A stretch of 64,000 bases of DNA from Selaginella tamariscina (Eukaryota; Streptophyta; Lycopodiopsida; Selaginellales; Selaginellaceae): positions 245,346 through 309,345 of the forward strand of contig PUQB01000084.1 in NCBI GenBank assembly GCA_003024785.1, read 5' to 3'. The notes under the pieces are model-generated. The model saw only the letters and a list, made by a program, of their open reading frames with translations, was not told the DNA's origin and did no database searches. How positions within the stretch are numbered: position 1 is the first letter of the stretch; each line of letters starts with the position of its first letter. The translations under genes were made by a program, and so were the position numbers. Shown in pieces: positions 40,840 through 51,418 of this stretch.

Positions 40840-41843
40840 GACGATCCCAGGCGCCGGCTACCCTAAGCGCACCTCACTACACGATCCTACTCGTAACCCT
40901 GCCCTGAAGCAAGAATATTCGAAAAGAATAATTTGCTTAATGAACTTGGTTAACTGTATATTCCCTGCCAGCTGTATAGACTTCTCAATGTTATGACAAG
41001 TGTTACTCAGCTTAAATTTGTATAAACATAAGGAAATTTGAATTTATTAGTATAAGAAAAATCTGTAATTAAAATACAGAAAACCTATATTTATTACAAA
41101 TATGAACGAATATTCTAATTTATTATTAATCAATTTATTAACACACACAAACCTGCTTGTAATATATATTATATATCCTTTTCCCATTACATACCCTGTG
41201 TTTGTGTGTGTGTGTGTACGTATGTATATATTTATGTATGAATATATATGTGTGTGTGTTGTACGTATGTATGTATATGTATATCTATATGTATTTATTT
41301 ATGTATATGTATATGTATATATTTATGTAAATGTATAGTATATATTTATGTGTGTGTGTGTGTGTGTATACACACACACACACACACACACTCACACATA
41401 CTTATATCTGTGTGTGTGTATGTATCTATATATGTATGTATGTATATGTATATATATGCATACACACACACACACACAACTTTGTGTGTTATTAAGCTGG
41501 TAAATTTGATTATTTGAAAAACTGCCTAAACAATTATAAAAATTATATAATACATATAAATTATACTTTGATAATTTTTCTTAAAATTAATATATTAATA
41601 AAAATTATTAATATTAAATAAAGTATTACTCTTTTAGTCACATAAGGTATGCAAACAAACTTCATCACTTTTCACATGGTTTCAGGTTCTATTTAGTTGC
41701 TCAATATGTATGTGTCTTCAATTCAGGTGTGTGTGTGCACGTGTGTGTATGTACATGTGTCTGTGTGTATGCGAGAGAGATCGAGAAATTGACGTTTACA
41801 TTGATAATAAACCCATATCTTACACTCATCACCCCAAACATCA
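40840..41843. other. VPS13 upstream region / BPS1-like downstream spacer
   Basis: About 1 kb separates the VPS13 start from the stop of the BYPASS1-like ORF on the same strand, so it must hold the VPS13 promoter and the 3' UTR of the neighbour. It contains dense microsatellites at 41200-41480, including (GT)n joined to (AC)n at about 41350-41391. I see no gene or convincing TATA element. Confidence 0.6.
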
Positions 41844-43013
41844 CTATTGTGCACACCCCTCCTCACACTTGAGCCTCAAGTAGCAAAGTAGGGAGTTTCT
41901 ATTAGAAACGATAACTCGAAAAAGCCTGTCCATCTCCTGCTTAACAAGATCAAACCCCTCCTCAACGCTCTTCAAACCAGCCTCTAGTTTCCTCACGTCA
42001 TCTCCGACACCCGCTTCCTCGAGTACTTCATCTCCAACACCCGCTTCCTCGAGTTTAACCTCTAAACTCCTTAATCCCTTAAACTCCTCAGCCATTATAG
42101 GAGCCTCGAGTTTAGCCTCTAAACTCCTTAATCCAGACTCCAAACCCTTAAACTCCTCAATCACTATAGGAGACTCTCTCACCTTGCTTACTAACTCTCT
42201 CAGGGGCTTCGACCAAGAATATCCCTCTGGAACATGCATATCCATCAGTTCATCCTTCTCCTCCGTAACCGAAATAGTAACAGATTTCCCATCACTCTTC
42301 AAACAGCGATCCCCCGAGAACAACAAGATGACTATCACCAACACTGAAGCAGACACAACCTTGGCACTGTACAAGGCACCAAGAAAGTTCTTCCTAGAGT
42401 TCTCATCTGTAGAGCCCGCCAAACACATTTCTCGCAGCACTCTGATGCACCCCTCGAGTTTCGAGAGCGCACACCTCTCTTTCTCCACGCAAGCAGAGTA
42501 CTCACCAAGATACTTCTTCACCTTTGTCTTCCTACAGTCCCCAGGAACACCTCCCTCCCCCATTGTCCGCACAGCAAGGTTCAGCAGCATCTGCTTGTGT
42601 TCCATCTCCGCCACGACCTTCCTGATCGTGTTCAACACATCGAGAAACCGACAAGTGTCCTCGAGATACTTTGAAACCCACGCTTCATCAAACTCCGACA
42701 AGGGATAGTTCAGTGCAGGGATGAAAACCTGAGCCTCAGAGACCGCAGAAGTTACAACGAGAACCGCCCCGTGGATCCACCTCAGGCTCGGAAGGCTCGG
42801 AACGCTCTTATACGACTCACTCAGGCTCTTAAGACTCTCTCCCAGGAACTGTTCGTACTTGAAAACTCGTGGGTCGGGCTGAACTGTGGATATGTCGTAC
42901 CGTGGAACGTGGTGGAAGTTGAAAGCCTGGCCTAACGAGGAGAATAAAGAAGGACCATTATAGTGACGATGGTGTCTCGTTCTCATTATGCACGACCTGA
43001 ACAAGTTACACAT
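41844..43013 (-). CDS. BYPASS1/ROH1-like (DUF793 family) protein
   Basis: Intronless ORF of 389 aa. The N-terminal half has SLPSLRWIHGAVLVV and the helical AWVSKYLEDTCRFLDVLNTI ... LLNLAVRTM, which corresponds to the W-V-x-x-YL-x-x-(S/T)-LD-x-C/L-N core of plant BPS1 and ROH1 proteins. A hydrophobic segment around residues 222-238 (VVSASVLVIVILLF) is followed by a YSWSKPLREL turn and a long charged C-terminal coiled-coil region. Arabidopsis relatives act in a root-to-shoot mobile signal (BPS1) and in exocyst interaction (ROH1); the role here is inference. The coiled coil shows internal duplication (EEFKGL twice, LEEAGVGDxV twice). ATG at 42986-42988 (MRTRHHRHYNGPS) is an alternative start, preceded by a splice-acceptor-like TTCAG. 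GC content is clearly higher than in the flanks. Confidence 0.75.
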   Translation of the reverse strand: MCNLFRSCIMRTRHHRHYNGPSLFSSLGQAFNFHHVPRYDISTVQPDPRVFKYEQFLGESLKSLSESYKSVPSLPSLRWIHGAVLVVTSAVSEAQVFIPALNYPLSEFDEAWVSKYLEDTCRFLDVLNTIRKVVAEMEHKQMLLNLAVRTMGEGGVPGDCRKTKVKKYLGEYSACVEKERCALSKLEGCIRVLREMCLAGSTDENSRKNFLGALYSAKVVSASVLVIVILLFSGDRCLKSDGKSVTISVTEEKDELMDMHVPEGYSWSKPLRELVSKVRESPIVIEEFKGLESGLRSLEAKLEAPIMAEEFKGLRSLEVKLEEAGVGDEVLEEAGVGDDVRKLEAGLKSVEEGFDLVKQEMDRLFRVIVSNRNSLLCYLRLKCEEGCAQ

Positions 43014-44000
43014 TTGTGTAAGTACTTACCTTGGAAAACAAAAACATACAAACCATCATCTTTAAAGATCACTCTTAGTGGAAAAGCTTAGAATCTCACT
43101 ATCTTACTTTTTCTAAAGTGAAAGCTATACAGATTCGTTTTACACTATATACTGCAGAACTATATAATAAATAGTAATTACTTAAATCTCTCTATACAAA
43201 CACAGTATAAAATGTGCACCATTTATTGAAATTTTTGAGCCAAAGTCAAATTCAGCTACGAGAACACACGTTCTAAGATCTGAATCATACACACTTAGAA
43301 AAACATACCTTAATCAGATGCTTCGATACAAATACACAGCAGCTTCAATTGAATCGCAGCGCAATCCACAAACGGGAGCGATGAAAAAGACATAAAGATG
43401 GGTAGACATGGCCGGTGAACCTTCCAGACACTGGAATTTTGAGCAGGCTGACCATTCAGGAAGAGACACGTATGTACGGCTAAAATCTCCCCAACGTCAC
43501 TGCCGTGTGCCGCCGTAACGGAACGCCACGTAATTAGCCGCGATCATTGACCTTTTGTTGTTCAAGACCTAACCCTAGAAACAGGACAGGTAGAATATTA
43601 TTAAATTACCACCAAACGCTAACTGACCAATGAAACATTAGATATATTGGAATATTCGTAAAATATATTGTTGGGTGTCGCTTCGAAAACTAAAATGGAG
43701 TGCTTAGAGTATAAGAGAAGTTCGAAGCATATAATACATATACACATCACGCACGCACGCACGCACACACATGTAAAGCTTAAGATTTCTTATTGCCCTA
43801 TCTCAAGCGGATTGATAATAATACACAGGAAGGTATTGAATGAAATATGTAAATATACATGTTTATATGGTTAAAGTTAAGTATGTATAATATATGTAAT
43901 ACACTGATTGAGGTTTTAATAAAAACCATCTTTAGTAAACGTCTTTTATAATAACGTGTGAGGGGTTAGAGTTAAATACACCTTTATTTAAGGGGAAATT

Positions 44001-44195
44001 ATCGATCATATTTATTTAAAAGAGTTATATCTATATGTTTTCTATAAAAACTACTCCAATCTTTGGTAAACTTCTATTATAATAATAATAAATAAATTTC
44101 ATATAACTATTTAATTAAATAATTCAAAACGTTAACGATCGTTTTTATTTAAAAGAGTTATATTTATATGTTTTCTATAAAAACTACTCTTTATT
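44001..44195. repeat. Direct repeat pair of ~55 bp
   Basis: Two copies about 138 bp apart share TTTATTTAAAAGAGTTATAT followed by TATATGTTTTCTATAAAAAC with few differences. They lie in the UGT upstream region, ~350-500 bp before its start codon. Confidence 0.8.
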
Positions 44196-44447
44196 TTTCA
44201 TAAAATATCACACGCAACCTCTTATTAGTAAAAGAATAAATACTTAAAACATTATAATATTGTAAAATAATACTCCTTTGAAAGCACAAAATCTTCTGAG
44301 CACCTCATCATGGCAATTATGAGACACGCTGATTGAACCCCTGCATATCTGCGTACAACAACCAGTCTGTATTGAATTTGCTATACACAATTTGCACACA
44401 CGACAAAGACACACATATCATATTTTTTTTATAATACATCTTCTTTC

Positions 44448-44448
<1 letters not shown>

Positions 44449-44489
<41 letters not shown>
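44449..44489. repeat. (TG)n microsatellite in UGT promoter/5' UTR
   Basis: About 20 TG repeats end roughly 30 bp before the UGT start codon, directly followed by TTTATATACATC. The tract is probably in or just upstream of the 5' UTR and would vary in length between individuals. Confidence 0.95.
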
Positions 44490-44491
<2 letters not shown>

Positions 44492-44520
44492 ATATACATC
44501 TTATCGTTCACATTTCAGCT

Positions 44521-45274
44521 ATGGCAGAAGCACAAGAAAATCCCCTTATCATAGTGGCACCCCTTCCTGCACAGGGCCATGTTCCACCAATTATAACGCT
44601 CTCCCAGAAGCTCGCAAGGAGTGGATTCTCAATACTCATTCTCAACATAGAGAGTGTACATGCCAAGTTAATCAGGAAATGGGACTATGCAGCGAACAAG
44701 AACATAAAGCTCCAGATGATCCCGTTCGACTTCCCAATCCCAAAGGCGCTGGATGCAAATGCATTGTACAAACGAGGTGCTTTGTTAGATGCTTTTGATT
44801 TGCTGCACAGTCCTTTCGATGTGTTTGTCTCTGAAATACTCCGAAGTGGTGCTCGGATATCGTGTGTGATCTCGGACTATCATGTTACGTGGACTAAGGA
44901 TGTTGCGGCCAAGCACGGTATCAAGCATGTTTGCTTCTTCTCTGGGTCTGCAGCGTGGGGCTTAATCGAGTACCATCTGCCAGTTTTGGATGAGAACGGG
45001 TTCATTCCGGTGCCAGGTGCTTGCAGATGCTATCTGCATATGTATACATGCCTCCGTGTGTGTGTGTGAGAGAGAGAGAGAGCACATCGTGAGTTTGTAT
45101 TGTTATGTTGAGTCGTGCAAATCGGATTTCTCGGATGCCATGTCGCGAGGGGGGGAGAGGAGAGGGAGACATCGTTTTCAGGTTGTAGGGTCATGTTTTG
45201 TATTGTTATGTTGAGTGGATTTGTCGGATGGATATACCTGCATAAAGACAAGCCACTTGAGTGGCTGCGCTTGT

Positions 45275-45334
<60 letters not shown>

Positions 45335-46544
45335 TAGCCTGGCTGGATTCTCGCATATGGGTACGTGCAAATATATGTATAGTTTTATCTAAGTATACAT
45401 TGGATATGCAATATAGAGATTGATGCTGAGGATTTTGAAGAGAAGAGCAGCAAGATGATCACTTTCATCAAGGGTATGGATCCATTCAGGTAAAGTCTCC
45501 TTTCCTTGTTTATTACTTGGTATATAAATATGTGTGTGTGTGTTGCACATATATAGTTAATTATATAGTTTAATTACATACTAAGCAGGCTCTCTGAATT
45601 ACCCTATTATCTGCATGAGCACATGCAAAGGGGACAATCGCGAGTGCAACTATTCAAGAAGCGTCCACGTCTTGAAACGGACGACTGGGTGGTGGTTAAC
45701 ACGTTTGAAGGCCTCGAGCCAATTGAGATAGAAGCAATGAAGTCCCTCGTAGGAAAACGCTTCATCCCAATTGGACCTTTGCTAAATTATCAACCCGAGA
45801 TGGTGGTCAGTCTCGAAACCGAGGAGTCGGGCACTGTCATGGGTATATAATACACACGCGCACTCACACACACATAATGACATTTATATGTGGTGTAGAG
45901 TGGCTTGACAAACGTGAAGTGTCATCGGTAATGTATATATCATTTGGGAGCTTAGCAGTACTCTCAGAGAAACAGTTTGAGGAGCTCGTATTCGGAGTAG
46001 AGAATTCTGGATACTACTTTCTTTGGGTGATCCGCCCGGAGTTCTTAGCAGCCGGAATATCAAGAGAGTTCTATGAATGTTTTGCAAAAAGAACATCAGA
46101 ATCTGGTAAATACTATATAAAATTCATTGAAATAGTTATATATATGCATACCATGCAGGTAAAGGTTTGATAGTTAGTTGGACTCCACAACAGTTACTAC
46201 TTTCACACACTGCAATTGGTGGATTCCTTACGCACTGTGGATGGAATTCTATACTTGAGAGTATATGGAACGGGATTCCTATGTTAGGATGGCCATGCAA
46301 CTCTGACCAGAATATGAACTCCAGGTTGGTACTGCAGCGTCAGGGTTTAGGGTTTTCGGTACCAAGAAACGCAAGGGAGGATCTTGTTACTAAGGAACAA
46401 GTGAACACTTGTATTAAGAAGTTGATGGGCGATGCAGAGATTAAAGCAAATGCAATGAAGTTTAAGGAGCTCGCGAGGAAGTCTGTAGAACCTGGTGGAT
46501 GTTCCCATACTGAATTTGAGCTCATGATAAATAGCATACTTTAG
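44521..46544 (+). CDS. UDP-glycosyltransferase (family 1, PSPG box)
   Basis: Transfers a sugar, most likely glucose, from a UDP-sugar to small lipophilic acceptors in the cytosol. Five exons with GT..AG borders keep frame: 44521-45016, 45417-45489, 45589-45842, 45899-46105 and 46159-46544. They give 471 aa, the usual size for plant UGTs. The catalytic histidine is His20 in PLPAQGHVPP and the activating aspartate is Asp119 in VISDY. The 44-residue PSPG box runs from WTPQQ to NSDQ and contains FLTHCGWNS; its terminal glutamine suggests UDP-glucose preference (family knowledge). Intron 1 holds a long (GT)n(GA)n tract and a short duplicated segment. The acceptor substrate cannot be told from sequence. 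A broken copy of the 5' part lies at 48722-48910. Confidence 0.93.
45272..45330. repeat. Compound (GT)n(GA)n microsatellite in UGT intron 1
   Basis: A GT run passes directly into a GA run within intron 1. The same compound tract type appears in the truncated copy at 48851-48907. Confidence 0.95.
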
Positions 46545-46767
46545 TTTGTAAATCTACTAATAACTTACTAAGAAATACATAGAGAGAGAATAATGTGATT
46601 ACTATATTATCATGTTCTAATTTTATTAATAGGAATACACACGTATGTGCAGTGATATATGCGGTAGTAAAAAAATGCTACGGATTAGTAATTAAATTAA
46701 TAATTAAACATTTTTTTAGTATTTTTCTACTACGGATTTAATCATTGCGTATGTATGTATGTATGTA

Positions 46768-46834
<67 letters not shown>

Positions 46835-48216
46835 GGTATCTAAGTTAAGGTTTTATAATTAATGTTGTGTTTGATCAGCCTCTTCTTAGTTATTCATACT
46901 GAAATTCAAAATTACTATGATGTTCAATTCCGCTTTTGTCGTGTTCCATAAAGTCTAAGATTTGTTGGGAATATGCCTCAATAATTCTGTACAGTCACGT
47001 GATCATGGCGCGCAGCGTGCGTCCGGGCCTGCGCACACATTAGTCGCTCTGGCACCCTTCATAAAAGTTGATTATTTTATTTAAAAAATAATTATTATAG
47101 AAATATTAAAATATCTTAATAATATATTATGAGAGTTTGGATACATATACCAAAGACATTTTAATTAATAATTAAAAATTTATTTCAATTTTAAACTTTA
47201 TTTAAAAGATAATAATCATTAAAAAAATAAAATATATTATTAATAATTTATACAATATGTATTTTTGTTAAAATGGAACTAAATTATACACGATTTATAT
47301 CTTTAATAAATATATGCATATTTTAATAATGTCATATGTGCAAATATTTGTTAGTCAATAATTATTTTTAATTATTACTATTTGGACTTAAGTTTTAAAA
47401 AATTATAAAATCAAATTAAAACGTTTTTACTTACTTTATATTTGACCTGTATTAATGTTTTAGGTTTGTCAACTTCGAATGTATTATCATTTACCCTAAC
47501 AACGCACAAAATAGCATGTGTGTGTTTATAAACATATGTATGTGTATACACACACATGTGTCTGTAGTGTAGTGTGTATACAATCTTTTTTTATATAATA
47601 TATATATTTATATATACTCTTGTGGGTTGGCCAGTTAAGTCAGTATCCACAGTCGTTAGGCACGTTGGGTAGAGAACTTGAGAATTTTAATAAAAGAAGA
47701 CTTAAAGTATACAACCCAAAGTTATATATTCATAATTTCATCGATTAGATGAATTATATTGCAAAGGATACATTATCGATCCAATGATTAATATCACAAT
47801 ATGCACTGAATAGGGAAGTCTTCGTGGGCTCTTTAATAGCTCAAGTTATTTCATTTTATAATACAATAATAAAACTTCAATAATTAACACAATTTAATTT
47901 ATACAATGTTGATAATCAAGGAAACATACCACTTAATGTTTAATGATATATAGTTATTTACATGCATCTCCTCAGTTCTTTAGCATTTTTTATAGTTATT
48001 TATGTAATTATCATTTTATTCATTATGTTCTAATTATAGCTTTTTCCTTGATCAGTATATATATTCACGGGGTTAAACCCTACACGTCGTACCCTCAAAG
48101 TCTTACTTATTACTTGTGACTCCCAATTGAATATTTATAAGCATTTTCATTAAAACTGAACCTAAAAGCTTAGAAATACTACATTTATATATTTTAACTA
48201 AATAACACTTACAAAA

Positions 48217-48270
<54 letters not shown>

Positions 48271-48721
48271 CGACGGCTTCTAACTATTTGTTTGAGATTG
48301 ATTTAATGCATGTTGATCACACGCACAACCACATGTATATAGATACTATACAAAAGCACATAATATACATTTACATACATAGAAATCTCTAACTTTAAAT
48401 AGAGTCTCATGTACATGATATATTTATGTTGCTCGTATAGATTTATGTTTAATTTTAAATTTATCAAAACTTTTGCATGGATTACTGTAGCTAGAACACA
48501 TATTCACAGTTACGTACAATGTGTGCATATATTTGTATTTTTTTCACATATATGTGTGTGTGAATCATATACAAGGTCACAGGAATACAGATGTATTTAC
48601 ACACATACAAACACATATACGACCGTAACAATCAGATTTGACCACAATTGACTACAAGTTGCACCTAAGAAAGACACATTCCAGGTCGAGCAAGTATCAA
48701 TGTTTGTGCATGATCAACAAC
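46545..48721. other. AT-rich intergenic region, no gene seen
   Basis: UGT 3' flank followed by AT-rich DNA with (AT)n tracts at about 46773-46831 and 48219-48265. No open frame or recognisable element. Confidence 0.7.
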
Positions 48722-48847
48722 AGGAAACCAGTCTGTATTGAATTTACTATGCACAATTTGCACACAGGACAATCTCTTTTTGCGCGTCCATATTTTATAT
48801 AATATATCTTATCTTGGACTACCATGTTACAGGTGCTGTTATGCATG

Positions 48848-48910
<63 letters not shown>
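48722..48910 (+). pseudogene. Collapsed duplicate of the UGT 5' region
   Basis: Starts with ACCAGTCTGTATTGAATTT and GCACAATTTGCACACA, nearly identical to 44358-44400 in the UGT upstream region. It then has CTTGGACTACCATGTTAC (compare the exon 1 sequence near 44874-44890) joined directly to AGGTGCT...GCATGCCT plus a (TG)n(GA)n tract, which corresponds to the exon 1 end and intron 1. Most of exon 1 is deleted and no later exon is present. It cannot encode protein. Confidence 0.8.
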
Positions 48911-48913
<3 letters not shown>

Positions 48914-50499
48914 TCGTTATGGGTATTTGGTCCTAGCTTATCCTTTGCTAACCCCTGGTTATTCCTTGAAGTTTCAAATTTAAAACTTCATTGTATTTTC
49001 AAAATTTTAGTTATAATACTTGTTTATAAATATATATATATATTTAAATTATAGAAAATTTGGAATGAATTTTGCTTATAAATTATCATATATATTATAA
49101 ATATAAAGAAAATATTAATAAATATCTAGTAACTGTAGGATAGTGAGTTAAATACTATAAATTATCAATTAACTAGAATGTATTAATTTTTAAGAAAAAT
49201 ATATTTTAAAATTTAATTTGAAGTGCATTAACTATTAAATTGATGTTTCATGGTATATATGAAAATTCTCTTAATAAATTATTAAGAAATTTTTTGGGAC
49301 GATTCCAGTCTACAGACCGCCTTTGTATTAGTCATAATTAATTAAAACTTGATTATTAGACAAATACTAAAATATATATTATTAAATCAATAAAGAAAAT
49401 GCATTAACCTTAACGATGTATATTCTCTAAATACATATAAATTAGTAAAATAATTAAGTTAATTAATCATGATTAAGGGAGGGTCGATATATTTACATAT
49501 ATATATTCTTGAAACTTTGAAAGTTACAAATATACACCGTAAAAGTTTTAAATTTACATATCAGTGAAGGTTATATTATAATGCTGAAATTTAATTTTAA
49601 AAATTACATAATTAATATAAAATATGAAATAATACACAATGGAGCTTATTATATTATAAATAAATATTTTATTTTATTATGATATATGTATTTAATTGAT
49701 TGTGTTAAATACTGAGCATGTTGGAAAGCTACACAGGGCATTTAAATAAGGGAAATACATTTATAGTATTACATTACAACACAATCAATTAAATATAACG
49801 AGAGGGCACACTTATTTAAAATGTAATATAACACTTAGGAGTAACGAGTCGATTGTAACGACCAATTTCTAGTTAAGACACGTGTTATTGTCATGTAGTC
49901 TTTGTAATTTATACAATTAGGTCACTTAACAATGCTTGAGGAAAGAACAACTGAAGTTCCAGGTAAAGATCTCCTTCAATTCTAAGTAATATATGTAATA
50001 TTATTTAAAGGAAAATCATTTTCTCTAATGTACTACTAATTTTAAGTTTAAAATATAACTTGATTATATATATATATTGAGAAAGTTTATCTATATGTAT
50101 AAAAGCATTTTAAGAGGTTGGACTTAGAAATGCACACACACATACACCCATGCATTGTACAATAACAGAAGAAAAGAACACGTTTGTATGTCCTAAATTC
50201 TGCATTTGGTTGAGCTAACACCAGCTCCAGACAAAATATCATGTGGGATTAAGCTTTGAGTAAGTTAATCACCGTTTGATAATGGTTGACATGAAGGAAA
50301 ACAAGAGGGATTTGAGGGTGAAATGTATGCATTTATTTGTCTTTTGCTTACTTGAGATTCTTAGAGCATTGTGCTCATAAGCGTCAAGGGTAAAAAACTA
50401 TGGTTGTTGCTATGCTTTACCTAGCTTGCAACGGTAACGCTTGTGAACATCTACGACTATATTGTACGGTTTGATCTGACACCAATTGGATGTTAGGAG
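48911..50499. other. AT-rich intergenic region, no gene seen
   Basis: Very AT-rich with no coding signal. The tail from about 50200 becomes less AT-rich toward the RPN9-like sequence. Confidence 0.65.
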
Positions 50500-51418
50500 C
50501 CTAAATCCTTAGAGTTTATTAAAACACTGAGCAAAGTGGTTTAACGATTTCAAGGATTTGTAGGAGCGCAAACTCTATCATCAACTCAGTCTCAAGTTAG
50601 AGCAGTTTTCCAGCAAGATGACATTCATGGAGACATCTTTGTTCAATTCTACTACAACTTTTGAGTCCCAATCAATCCACTCAAGCTATCCCATTTCGTA
50701 GTGGTGGTTTCTCGTCAATACTCCGAGAAAGGCGCTGCAATCAACTTCCTTAAGAAGAACCGGAAGATGCAAATCGCTGCACTAAAGCTACAAAAGCGAG
50801 AGCAAAAGGAACGCAAGGCACTCATCGACCAAGACAGACACACTGCAAACTAGGTCAGATATGGATTCTTCTGTTAGTACTAGTCCAGAGAGGAGTTTGC
50901 AGGGGCTTGCAGAAGTGGGCTCCTTTACTTGGCATACACCTCCTTAGACACTCTCAAGGAAGACGTGAAGCTGGGTCTTGCCATTGACTTACCATTCTTC
51001 AAGGGGACGATATCTACAACTTTGGTGAGCTCGTTGCGCCTACAAGAGACAGAGCATGAATTCCTATACCACATGTTGAAAGATATAATGAGACATGAAT
51101 ATCTACTTCAAAACCAAGCCAAGCTCCAGAACAAGATCACTATCCTTTGCCTTATGGAGATCGTTTCTATAACATGACCATTCAACTGGCTGTTCTTGCT
51201 AATCGAGCAAGGTTACGAGCACATGAAGTGGAGCTCCTTTTGATGAAGTGCATTTCCTTGCGTTTGATGACCAAGTGGAAGGGACAATCACGGTTTTGTG
51301 GGTGCAACCTAGGGTTTTGGGATTGAACTAGTTATCGACACTCACGACCGCCTGGATAATTGGTTGGAGAAGGTGCACACAACTGTGCTTTTTTGTATCC
51401 GAGGCGTAGGACATGTAA
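50500..51418 (+). pseudogene. RPN9: Processed (intronless) pseudogene of 26S proteasome subunit RPN9
   Basis: Frame-by-frame reading gives a run of RPN9/PSMD13 segments in the correct order: KWFNDFKDL, ERKLYHQLSLKLEQF, VSRQYSEK, MQIAALKLQKREQKERKALI, LLYLAYTSLDTLKEDVKLGL, GDDIYNFGELVAP, KITILCLMEIV, AHEVELLLMK, VEGTITVLWVQPRVLG and DRLDNWLEKVHTTVL. They are spread over all three frames with several stops. The true gene encodes a PCI-domain subunit of the proteasome lid. The lack of introns over ~900 bp and the multiple frameshifts indicate an old retrocopy. No poly(A) tail is left. The open 82-aa frame at 50929-51177 is just one surviving piece. Confidence 0.87.

Larger units (their letters stand above)
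43014..44520. other. Divergent intergenic region between BPS1-like and UGT genes
   Basis: Contains the promoters of two divergently transcribed genes. The AT-rich half at 43900-44300 includes a ~55-bp direct repeat (AAAGAGTTATATCTATATGT and TTTTCTATAAAAACTACTC types) at about 44001-44055 and 44139-44195. No open frame with coding character was seen. Confidence 0.6.

Noticed and set aside
42184-42708. 174-aa plus-strand open frame
   Set aside because: Antisense shadow of the BYPASS1-like ORF, which has clear family features on the minus strand.
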